A DNA stretch of 12,717 nt, from NCBI GenBank assembly GCA_965369325.1, contig CBDUQI010000167.1, forward strand, positions 1 through 12,717, in the 5' to 3' direction. This DNA comes from CBDUQI01 sp965369325. GTDB taxonomy: Bacteria > Pseudomonadota > Gammaproteobacteria > Steroidobacterales > JBCBZW01. Each line of letters begins with the position of its first letter. Within the stretch, counting starts at the first letter, position 1. Below, in pieces: positions 6,600 to 12,717 of the stretch. The position numbers and the translations under genes are program-made. The notes below the pieces were generated by a model, which did no database searches, was not told where the DNA came from, and saw nothing but the letters and a program-made list of their open reading frames with translations.

Positions 6600-8300
6600 A
6601 TGAAGTTACTCACTCGCTCGCTGTTGGCCGGCCTTGCCGCCACAGTGGCCGCCTCGCCGTTGATGGCACAGGAAGAGATCGTCGGCGGCACGCTGTTCGG
6701 CGATATGAACACGGTCACGCAGGACATGCTTGATCATGCCTACGGCGACGCCAATAACTTTCTGCATACCAACGGTAACTATCATCAGACGCGCTACTAC
6801 CCCGCGCGGCAGATTAACCGGGAAAACGTCAAACGGATGCGCCGTGCCTGGACCTTCAACACCGATGTGGTTGAGTCGCTGGAAACCACTCCTATCGTTG
6901 TGAACGGCACCATGTACGTCACCACCTCGTTTAATCATGTGTATGCACTCGACGCCAAGACCGGCGCCAAGAAGTGGCATCACAAACACAAGATGGGCCC
7001 GATCACCACGTATTGTTGCGGCCCGAATAACCGCGGCGTGGCCGCATACGGGGACAAAGTCTTCATGGGCACGCTGGACGCTAAGTTGGTGGCACTGGAT
7101 GCCAACACCGGCCGTCAGCTTTGGGAAACCCAGATTGCTGACCCGGAACTGGGCTACAGTGAAACCATGGCACCCACCGTGGTCGAGGGCAAAGTGCTCA
7201 TCGGCACCAACGGTGGCGAATACGGTATCCGCGGTTTCGTCAAAGCCTATGACGCCGATACCGGCAAACTGATCTGGACTTTCCACACCACGCCGGAAGA
7301 TTCCCGTGGCGTATGGGCAACCAAGGATGCCACCGGACGCGACATGTTGCGCGACATCCAGGCCGAAAAAGCGGCGTACCGCAAAAACGGCGATCCGTAC
7401 AAAACCCTGGGCGGCGGTGTATGGCAGAACATGGCGATCGATCGCGATACCGATATGGTTTACTTTGTCGTCGGCAATCCCTCGCCTGACCTGTACGGTG
7501 CCATCCGCCCGGGTGACAATCTGTACACCAACTCACTGGTCGCCGTCGATCTTGATACAGGCGAGTACCAGTGCCACTTCCAGTACATCGCGCACGATGT
7601 TTGGGATCTGGACGCCGTCAGCCCACCCATCATCACCAAAGTGGCGGACAGCAAAGGCAATATGGTCAAAGGCATTCTGCACGGCGGTAAAACCGGCTAT
7701 GTGTATGTTCACGATGCCGAAGATTGCAGCCTGATCCGCGCCTCCGATCCGATGGTGGTACAGGAAAACCGCTGGGTGCTGCCGACCAAAGACGGCGCAC
7801 GCATGTTGCCAGGTGCCAACGGTGGCGTGGAATGGTCGCCGATGGCCATCGACCCGCGTCAGAAACTGGCCTATGCCATCAATCTGCACCAGCCGATGAC
7901 GTATCACGTGGAAGAAACCCCCTACCCCGGCGGCAAGCTGTGGCTAGGCGGCGCCTTCAAGGTAATCCCGGATGAGCAGCAGTGGGGCAACGTCACGGCG
8001 GTGGACTACAACACGGGCAAGATTCGCTGGAAAGTCAAAACCCAGCAGCCGATGATCGGCGGCATTCTGGCCACCGGTGGCGGCCTAGTGTTTACCGGGG
8101 AAGGTAACGGCAAATTCAAAGCTTACGATTCCAGCACCGGCGAACTACTGTGGGCGGATCAGGCCGATGCCGGTGTAAACGCACCGCCCGCCTCTTACAA
8201 CGTGGACGGGGTGCAGTACATCGTGGTCGGCGCCGGCGGCAACGTCCAGTTGGACTACAAGCGTGGTAACGAGATCATCGCGTACTCACTGCCCAACTAG
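6600..8300 (+). CDS. PQQ-dependent methanol/ethanol dehydrogenase, predicted lanthanide type
   Basis: 566-aa periplasmic quinoprotein that oxidises primary alcohols to aldehydes and passes electrons to a cytochrome c. Signal peptide 1-23 (LLAGLAATVAASPLMA/Q). The eight-bladed propeller is visible from Trp-docking motifs such as ALDAKTGAKKW (Trp126) and repeats at Trp175, Trp226, Trp477 and Trp518. Cofactor-site residues: adjacent cysteines 139-140 (vicinal disulfide above PQQ), Glu207 in GGEYGIRGF, Trp275, Asn293 in VGNPSPD, Asp336 in HDVWDLD as catalytic base, and Lys364 where methanol dehydrogenases have Arg. Asp338, two residues after the base, is the extra metal ligand of lanthanide enzymes (XoxF, PedH, ExaF); calcium enzymes such as MxaF have Ala there. 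No CxxCH, so it is not a quinohaemoprotein. The Lys suggests an ethanol/alcohol rather than a strict methanol enzyme. A terminator follows. Confidence 0.95.
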   Translation: MKLLTRSLLAGLAATVAASPLMAQEEIVGGTLFGDMNTVTQDMLDHAYGDANNFLHTNGNYHQTRYYPARQINRENVKRMRRAWTFNTDVVESLETTPIVVNGTMYVTTSFNHVYALDAKTGAKKWHHKHKMGPITTYCCGPNNRGVAAYGDKVFMGTLDAKLVALDANTGRQLWETQIADPELGYSETMAPTVVEGKVLIGTNGGEYGIRGFVKAYDADTGKLIWTFHTTPEDSRGVWATKDATGRDMLRDIQAEKAAYRKNGDPYKTLGGGVWQNMAIDRDTDMVYFVVGNPSPDLYGAIRPGDNLYTNSLVAVDLDTGEYQCHFQYIAHDVWDLDAVSPPIITKVADSKGNMVKGILHGGKTGYVYVHDAEDCSLIRASDPMVVQENRWVLPTKDGARMLPGANGGVEWSPMAIDPRQKLAYAINLHQPMTYHVEETPYPGGKLWLGGAFKVIPDEQQWGNVTAVDYNTGKIRWKVKTQQPMIGGILATGGGLVFTGEGNGKFKAYDSSTGELLWADQADAGVNAPPASYNVDGVQYIVVGAGGNVQLDYKRGNEIIAYSLPN

Positions 8301-8320
8301 TTCTCGCTGACAATCGCGAT

Positions 8321-8358
8321 AAAAATGGCCGCTCCGGGTACGGGCGGCCATTTTTTTT
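8321..8358 (+). terminator. Rho-independent terminator after the PQQ dehydrogenase
   Basis: Perfect 12-base arms (AAAAATGGCCGC / GCGGCCATTTTT), extended by an inner CCG-GGTA-CGG hairpin with one bulged T, followed by a run of eight T. It lies 20 bases after the stop at 8300. The A-rich left arm makes it capable of acting in both directions. It separates the dehydrogenase transcript from the FAD oxidoreductase. Confidence 0.92.
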
Positions 8359-8423
8359 GGCGTAGAATTAAACCATGAACACGGCTTGCAACATCCTGCC
8401 CCCACCGAAATCGCGAAGTAGCA

Positions 8424-9857
8424 ATGGCATCCGGCGGACAAGGTAGCCAACAACTGGGCGCGCAGGCCGGCGAACGGCAGGTGACGCCGCCTGTCATCCA
8501 GTCCGCCACGCAACCAAAGGACTTACCCCAGCGGGTGGACGTCGTGGTGATCGGCGGTGGCATCATCGGCTGCTCCACCGCCTGGTTTTTGAGCCAGCGC
8601 GGGCTTTCAGTGGCGCTGTGCGAGAAGGGCAACATTGCCTGCGAACAGTCCAGTCGCAACTGGGGCTGGGTGCGCAAGCAGGGGCGAGCCCCACAGGAAC
8701 TGCCGATCATGCTGGACAGCCAGCGCATCTGGGACGAGTTAAGCAAGCAGTTACAAGAAGACATCGGCTTCGAGCGACAGGGTTGTTACTACCTGGCGCC
8801 AGACGCGCAAGCGCTGGCCCACTACGAGCAGTGGCTGCACAGTGTCAACGACTACGAACTGGACAGCCGGCTGCTCACCGCAAGCCAAATGAACGGCCAG
8901 CTGGGCACAGACGAAACCCAGTGGCACGGCGCCCTGTTTACACCCAGCGATGGGCGCGCCGAGCCCAGCCGGGCAGCGCAGGCAATTGCACGTGGTTGTC
9001 GCAAACGCGGCGTGAGCGTGCTGACCGGCTGCGCAGTACGTGGGCTGCAGATGCAAGCAGGTGCCGTGAGCGGTGTGGTCACCGAGCACGGATCCATTCG
9101 GGCCGATGCGGTGGTGTGCGCGGGTGGTGCCTGGACCTCACTGTTCTGCGCCAATATCCCGGGACGCACCGAGAGCAACGCGAGTGAGCGCGATGGGGGC
9201 GGCGCCAGCGTGAGCGTGCCGCAACTGCGTGTCAAAGGCACGGTGGCACGACTAGCGCCCTCGCCGCGGCTGTTTAACGGCACGGTGTACTGCCCCGAGG
9301 TCGCGCTGCGGCGGCGCGCCGATGGTGGCTATACCGTCGCGCCGGGTTCCATCCTGGAGCATCCGCTGGGTCCGAGCAGCGTGCGCCACGCCCGCCAGTT
9401 TTTGCCGGCGCTGCGTCAGGAACATGGCGGCCTGAGACTGCGGGTCAACGCAGAGTCCTGGCGCGAGCTGCGCACGCCCAGGCGCTGGCAATTGGACCAG
9501 CCTTCTCCGTTCGAAGCGCGCCGCATTTTGCATCCGCAGGCGAACCAACGTTTGATTAAGACGTTGCGCGCCGCCCTGCGACTGCGCTTTCCGGCGCTGG
9601 GCGAGGTGCCGTTTGCCGAGACCTGGGCCGGCATGATCGATGCCACGCCGGATGTCATGCCCATCATGAGCGCTGTGGATACGCTGCCGGGTTACTACAT
9701 CGCGACCGGTTTTAGTGGTCACGGCTTTGGCATCGGTCCCGGTGCCGGGCGCGCGATGGCCAACCTGGTCACCGGGCACGATACCCAGGCGGTCCGCGCG
9801 TTTACCCTGGCACGGTTTTCCGACGGGTCGCCCATCCGACCGGGGCCCAGCATCTGA
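8424..9857 (+). CDS. FAD-dependent amine/D-amino-acid oxidoreductase (DAO family)
   Basis: 477-aa flavoprotein of the DAO (glycine oxidase/D-amino-acid dehydrogenase/sarcosine oxidase) family. The Rossmann dinucleotide loop VDVVVIGGGIIGCSTAWFL (about 38-56) has GxGxxG as GGGIIG, with the ribose-binding acid as Glu67 in ALCEKGN. SSRNWGWVRKQG (76-87) is typical of a subgroup of these oxidoreductases. The C-terminal FAD-closing block reads ATGFSGHGFGIGPGAGRAMANL. Likely it oxidises a secondary amine or amino acid, transferring electrons to oxygen or the respiratory chain; the substrate is unknown. The annotated ATG at 8424 has no Shine-Dalgarno and gives about 37 low-complexity residues before the Rossmann strand; a GTG or other start closer to residue 20-38 is possible. 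No signal peptide. About 100 bases precede the next gene, so cotranscription is plausible but unproven. Confidence 0.88.
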   Translation: MASGGQGSQQLGAQAGERQVTPPVIQSATQPKDLPQRVDVVVIGGGIIGCSTAWFLSQRGLSVALCEKGNIACEQSSRNWGWVRKQGRAPQELPIMLDSQRIWDELSKQLQEDIGFERQGCYYLAPDAQALAHYEQWLHSVNDYELDSRLLTASQMNGQLGTDETQWHGALFTPSDGRAEPSRAAQAIARGCRKRGVSVLTGCAVRGLQMQAGAVSGVVTEHGSIRADAVVCAGGAWTSLFCANIPGRTESNASERDGGGASVSVPQLRVKGTVARLAPSPRLFNGTVYCPEVALRRRADGGYTVAPGSILEHPLGPSSVRHARQFLPALRQEHGGLRLRVNAESWRELRTPRRWQLDQPSPFEARRILHPQANQRLIKTLRAALRLRFPALGEVPFAETWAGMIDATPDVMPIMSAVDTLPGYYIATGFSGHGFGIGPGAGRAMANLVTGHDTQAVRAFTLARFSDGSPIRPGPSI

Positions 9858-9957
9858 GCGAGGCAGTGCACCGCGATGCGACAACGGGACTTGTGCCGCC
9901 GCGCCCTTGCTCATACTCTTTACCAAGCACATTCTGACAGCCGCGGTACTCACCATA

Positions 9958-10572
9958 ATGAATATTGACAGCTCAATACGTGAGCTTGGAAGCATCGACA
10001 TCGAAGCCCTGCGCGAGGCCATCCTGGCGCAGGAACCGGCCGCCTGGCGGGAGAATGAGCAGCGCCAGGAGGAGTTCGAAGTCCATCGGCAAACCGAATC
10101 CATCGTGCTGGTGTTCTGCGAAGGTGACTACCCCGAGCTTGAGGTGGCCAAACACTCGGGCTGGGACCGGCTCGCGCCGCTGGCTTTGCCGATCATGCAT
10201 GATCTGATTGCCCGCCACTACCCACCGGGCGGCACCATCATCCGAGCGATGGCCGCCAAGCTGCTGGCCGGCGGCAAGATCACCCCGCACTTTGATAGCG
10301 CGCAGACCTTCAGGCGCAGCCACCGCATCCATGTGCCCATCACCACCAATCCGCGTGTGCGCCTGACCATCGACGGTCGCCCGCATCGGCTGGCGGTCGG
10401 CCAGGCTTACGAAATCAACAACCAACAAACCCACAGCGTGATCAACAGTGGGCGTGACGAGCGCATTACCTTTATTTTTGATTATCTGCCGGCGGAGCAG
10501 ATCCAAGGTCGAAGCCCCCAGGCAAACCAACCGGCCGCAAGTACGCGAAGCCCACATTCACCGGCATCGTAA
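9958..10572 (+). CDS. aspartyl/asparaginyl beta-hydroxylase-family 2-oxoglutarate oxygenase
   Basis: 204-aa cytoplasmic Fe(II)/2-oxoglutarate-dependent dioxygenase of the Asp/Asn beta-hydroxylase (PF05118-type) family. The iron ligands read as His111-x-Asp113 in KITPHFDSAQTF and His159 in NNQQTHSVINSG, with the 2-oxoglutarate-binding Arg most likely Arg169 in DERITFIFDYL. The core SHRIHVPITTNPRVRLTI is a strong family match. Because Asp113 is present it has the full facial triad, unlike mammalian AspH, where that position is Gly. The start ATG at 9958 is chosen because an in-frame ATG at 9715 lies within the FAD gene's coding region and the family fold begins only after 9958; no good Shine-Dalgarno is seen. 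The last 20 or so residues are low-complexity. The substrate, protein or small molecule, is not predictable. Confidence 0.88.
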   Translation: MNIDSSIRELGSIDIEALREAILAQEPAAWRENEQRQEEFEVHRQTESIVLVFCEGDYPELEVAKHSGWDRLAPLALPIMHDLIARHYPPGGTIIRAMAAKLLAGGKITPHFDSAQTFRRSHRIHVPITTNPRVRLTIDGRPHRLAVGQAYEINNQQTHSVINSGRDERITFIFDYLPAEQIQGRSPQANQPAASTRSPHSPAS

Positions 10573-10628
10573 AACTGTGTGGCAGGCTGGAATCAACCTG
10601 CGCCAGCCGGGCCAAACGCCCTTATCTG

Positions 10629-10659
10629 AAGTAGTATCTGCTACGCACTGAGACTACTT
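10629..10659. repeat. inverted repeat upstream of the cytochrome gene
   Basis: AAGTAGT and ACTACTT, seven-base perfect arms with a 17-base centre, ending 35 bases before the cytochrome start at 10695. Within it GTAG-TATCTG-CTAC forms an alternative nested dyad. It could be an operator or a leader hairpin. No T-run follows, so it is not a terminator. Confidence 0.3.
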
Positions 10660-10694
10660 GCTGATGGCAACACCTCATCCTCCAGGAACCTTTT

Positions 10695-11420
10695 ATGAGC
10701 ACGGACTTTCGTACCCTACGCCTGACGCTATGGTTAATCGGCACGGCCGGATTCGCGATCAGCGCCCTCACCTTTGCGGGCGAGTCGCCCATGATGGAAG
10801 ACCCAACCGGCGCGAGCAGCGCGACCGCCAGTGAGCAAGTCGCCGCCAATGACGATACGCAGGCCGCCGCCCCGGAGGATGCCCAGGAAGACCCTTACGC
10901 GGAAGTGCGCTCGCAGCTCACGCTGTGCTTCAGCTGCCATGGCGAGAATGGTCAGCCGTTGTTGCCGGAGTACCCGATTCTGGCCGGGCAGCACCTACAC
11001 TACATTTACTCACAGCTTAAAGACTACAAAGCCGGGCGCCGCAGCAACGCGCTGATGGCGCCTATGGCGATGACGCTGGAGAAGCCGCAGATGCTGCTGA
11101 TCGCTCAGTACTTCTCGGAACAACCATGGCCAGAGGCCGAATATGCAAGCACGCCAGCAGCGGACGCCACCGGCAAGCGCATCGGCACTGCCGGGCAGTG
11201 TGTGCAGTGCCACCTGGGTGGCTATCTGGGCGCCAGCGGCGTACCGCGCCTGGCCGACCAGAGCCCGGCGTATCTTGCCCAGACCATGCTGGATCTAAAA
11301 TACAAACGCCGTACCAATGCGGCTGCCAAGTCCTCATTGTTCGCATCGTTCTCGGACGAACACATTACCGCCGCGGCCCAGTACCTCTCCGCGCTCAAGT
11401 CAGGGCAAATAAACCGATAG
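10695..11420 (+). CDS. exported dihaem cytochrome c, c4-like
   Basis: 241-aa periplasmic or membrane-anchored electron carrier. A signal sequence or anchor at 9-29 (LTLWLIGTAGFAISALTFA) is followed by an acidic Ala-rich linker (about 30-68) and two cytochrome c domains: haem 1 at Cys78-Phe-Ser-Cys81-His82, haem 2 at Cys169-Val-Gln-Cys172-His173. Both domains share LAGQ/LADQ-type loops and RRSNAL / RRTNAA segments, showing the internal duplication of cytochrome c4. Domain 1 has Met121, Met124 and Met126 as possible sixth ligands. Domain 2 has Ala, Ser and Leu/Phe at the corresponding sites and so lacks an obvious axial Met. AGGA at 10684-10687, seven bases before the ATG, supports the start. 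It could accept electrons from the PQQ dehydrogenase upstream, but co-regulation is not shown. Confidence 0.92.
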   Translation: MSTDFRTLRLTLWLIGTAGFAISALTFAGESPMMEDPTGASSATASEQVAANDDTQAAAPEDAQEDPYAEVRSQLTLCFSCHGENGQPLLPEYPILAGQHLHYIYSQLKDYKAGRRSNALMAPMAMTLEKPQMLLIAQYFSEQPWPEAEYASTPAADATGKRIGTAGQCVQCHLGGYLGASGVPRLADQSPAYLAQTMLDLKYKRRTNAAAKSSLFASFSDEHITAAAQYLSALKSGQINR

Positions 11421-11461
11421 TCCGGCCGATCAGCAACACCGTCGCGAGACCCAAACAGGTG

Positions 11462-11501
11462 GCACCGCTAGCGCACGCCCATCACCTGGGCCGAGCGGTG
11501 C
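11462..11501. repeat. inverted repeat between convergent genes
   Basis: GCACCGCT and AGCGGTGC, eight-base perfect arms with a 24-base loop, in the 102-base gap between the convergent cytochrome and ankyrin genes. The position suits a bidirectional RNA stem-loop, but there is no T-run and the loop is long, so terminator function is doubtful. Confidence 0.3.
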
Positions 11502-11522
11502 ACAATCCTCATAGCACCCCAC

Positions 11523-12437
11523 CTAATCCGATGAAGCTTCTAGCAGAACGCGCAAGATTTCGGGTTGCCCGGCCATCGCCGCCAGTTGTCCCGCATTGTT
11601 CCCCTCCAGATCGATCTTGCCTAGGGTGGCGCCGGCCTTTATCAGCGCACGCACCGCACCGGTGTTGCCCGCCTGCGCGGCGATCATCAGGGCGGTGCGG
11701 CCGCGGTCATCCGCTAGGTTCAGATCGTCCTGCACGTTGAGTAGCCGCGCGTGCGCGGCGTCGCCCTCAGCTCCCGCCGCCCACATCAGCGCCGTCAGCG
11801 AGTTGCTGTAACGCGCGCTGGGCGGCGCCCCGTGCGCGAGCAGGAGCGTGACCATTTTCTCGTCATCGCGGGCGGCCGCGTATACCAGCGGACTCTTGCC
11901 ACTGTTATCCACCACCTCGGCACTCGCCCCTGCGCCGAGCAGACGCGCAGCCACCGCGTGGTGCCCGTTGAATACCGCCCGTGCCAGTGCGCCGATATTG
12001 CGCATATCGCGCCGGTCGGCTTCGGCACCTGCCGCCAGCAATTGCGCAACCGCGCCGTCATGGCCGCCCTCAGCCGCGTCCATCAGCGCCGTCGCACCAT
12101 TGACGTTGGGTTGATCCACCTCGTTGCCCTGCCCTAGCAAGTAACTCAGCACTTGGGTGTGCCCGGCACGTGCGGCATACACCAGCGCGGTATTGCCAAA
12201 CCGGTTTCGTGTCCTGATCGATGCGCCCTGACTAATGAGCTGCTTAACCTGCGGCAGATCCCCCGCGCCTGCAGCCTCCAGCAGCGCCAGATGAACCGCT
12301 CGTGGGTCCGCACCGACTGCCCTTTTGGCCGCCCCGTCATCCGCCGCAAGCAAGCATCCGCTGTGAAATCCGCTTATCACAACCGCAAGCCACCACACCT
12401 GTCGGGTGCCTCTCGTACGCTTCGTGCAAAATCCCAT
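11523..12437 (-). CDS. exported ankyrin-repeat protein
   Basis: 304-aa protein made almost entirely of ankyrin repeats. A basic start (CTKRTRGTRQ) and hydrophobic stretch (VWWLAVVISG) to about LLA/ADD form a signal peptide, so it probably acts in the periplasm. Seven or eight repeats of about 33 residues run from about 47 to 302, recognisable from GNTALVYAARAGHTQVLSYLL, GATALMDAAEGGHDGAVAQLL, KSPLVYAAARDDEKMVTLLL and RTALMIAAQAGNTGAVRALI. Ankyrin repeats bind other proteins; no catalytic domain is present. The frame is open upstream to 12680, but that part overlaps the acylase in another frame. GGAG just before the tandem ATGATG (12440, 12437) supports the short form. It starts about 20 bases after the acylase stop, so one operon is likely, and the acylase may be its partner. 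Confidence 0.88.
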   Translation of the reverse strand: MGFCTKRTRGTRQVWWLAVVISGFHSGCLLAADDGAAKRAVGADPRAVHLALLEAAGAGDLPQVKQLISQGASIRTRNRFGNTALVYAARAGHTQVLSYLLGQGNEVDQPNVNGATALMDAAEGGHDGAVAQLLAAGAEADRRDMRNIGALARAVFNGHHAVAARLLGAGASAEVVDNSGKSPLVYAAARDDEKMVTLLLAHGAPPSARYSNSLTALMWAAGAEGDAAHARLLNVQDDLNLADDRGRTALMIAAQAGNTGAVRALIKAGATLGKIDLEGNNAGQLAAMAGQPEILRVLLEASSD

Positions 12438-12459
12438 CATTCTCCATCCGTGTTTAAGC

Positions 12460-12717
12460 TCAGTACGCAATTTGCTCGGTGCTGACCGCATGCGCGTGCA
12501 CCTCGGCACGGGTAAACCACATGCGCTTGCGCGCAAACGTATCGTACATCGCCAACTGATCCGTTGTGTGTGGCCCTGCCGTGCCGTCGGGGGCAATAAA
12601 ACCGCTCTGCCCTGGTGGCGTAACCTCCCATCCGACAATGCCGTCGCGGCCCAGTACGAACATGTTGTTTTCGGTGCCACGATTTTGCGCCAACCTGCCG
12701 GCGACCGTGTGATTGCC
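12460..12717 (-). CDS. penicillin acylase-family amidohydrolase (C-terminal fragment, 5' end outside window)
   Basis: The last 85 codons of a gene entering from the right edge; the frame is open to base 12717. The sequence GWEVTPPGQSGFIAPDG is characteristic of the penicillin acylase/N-acyl amidase (Ntn-hydrolase) beta-subunit end, where a W-x-V-x-P-x-G-Q-S-G block precedes a DQL motif; here HTTDQLAMYDTF follows, then the usual basic-Met-Trp-Phe (KRMWFTRAEV). The protein ends EQIAY. Such enzymes cleave side-chain amides of penicillins, acyl-homoserine lactones or other acyl amides, generally in the periplasm. The nucleophile Ser and the spacer peptide lie outside the window, so activity cannot be judged. 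A TTG inside the frame at 12693 is not a real start. The ankyrin gene follows in probable operon. Confidence 0.82.
   Translation of the reverse strand, partial: GNHTVAGRLAQNRGTENNMFVLGRDGIVGWEVTPPGQSGFIAPDGTAGPHTTDQLAMYDTFARKRMWFTRAEVHAHAVSTEQIAY

Noticed and set aside
8376..8447. 23-codon ORF (starts MNTACNILPPPK) between the terminator and the FAD gene
   Set aside because: No ribosome binding site, no similarity that I can recognise, and it overlaps the FAD start; a leader peptide is conceivable but unsupported.
9252..10103. Minus-strand open frame of 283 codons opposite the FAD gene end
   Set aside because: Crosses two supported plus-strand genes with low-complexity translation; no family signature.
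11462..11501. Possible bidirectional terminator between the cytochrome and ankyrin genes
   Set aside because: Eight-base arms are present but the loop is 24 bases and no T-run follows on either strand, so it is listed only as a repeat.
1..12717. CRISPR array, tRNA/rRNA, insertion sequence, toxin-antitoxin pair or phage defence locus
   Set aside because: No regularly spaced repeats, no cloverleaf or rRNA signature, no transposase and no terminal repeats were seen. The XRE gene is paired with a membrane protein and a hydrolase rather than a toxin of a known type.

Overview
The window looks like chromosomal DNA of a GC-rich, Gram-negative, aerobic heterotroph, most likely a gammaproteobacterium. 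This is inferred from several periplasmic proteins with Sec-type signal peptides, a cytochrome c4-like dihaem protein, a PQQ alcohol dehydrogenase and densely packed genes. I see no RNA gene, insertion sequence, CRISPR array or phage gene, and no gap above about 120 bases between genes apart from the divergent region near 3890-3997. Genus cannot be fixed from the sequence.

Left part, minus strand (1-3889). A tightly coupled three-gene operon runs leftward from about 1449: exported alpha/beta hydrolase, four-helix membrane protein, small XRE repressor (cut by the window edge). Stop and start codons overlap at both junctions. Its promoter (TTGACA, 17 bases, TAAGGT) is overlaid by two 18-bp dyads of matching architecture, 33 bp apart, which suggests autoregulation by the XRE protein. 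Upstream of it on the same strand lie a GNAT acetyltransferase and an exported PafA-like alkaline phosphatase.

Middle (3998-6517). Divergent from the phosphatase is a GlxA-type regulator (DJ-1/PfpI domain plus AraC HTH). Ten bases after it comes a free-standing DJ-1/PfpI protein closely resembling isonitrile hydratase. A convergent exported esterase of the PHB-depolymerase/LpqC type follows, its stop codon overlapping that of the DJ-1 gene.

Right part (6600-11420, plus strand). A periplasmic PQQ alcohol dehydrogenase carries the extra aspartate (D-x-D) typical of lanthanide-dependent enzymes. A textbook terminator closes it. Next come an FAD amine/amino-acid oxidoreductase, a 2-oxoglutarate oxygenase of the Asp/Asn beta-hydroxylase family and an exported dihaem c4-like cytochrome that may receive electrons from a periplasmic dehydrogenase. 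Its second haem lacks an obvious methionine ligand.

Right edge, minus strand (11523-12717). The C-terminal end of a penicillin-acylase-type amidohydrolase is followed about 20 bases later by an exported ankyrin-repeat protein, probably in one operon.

Most of the window is ordinary metabolic and envelope gene content. The best leads are the doubly-operated promoter of the XRE operon, the predicted lanthanide site of the alcohol dehydrogenase, the odd second haem of the cytochrome, and the paired DJ-1 proteins.
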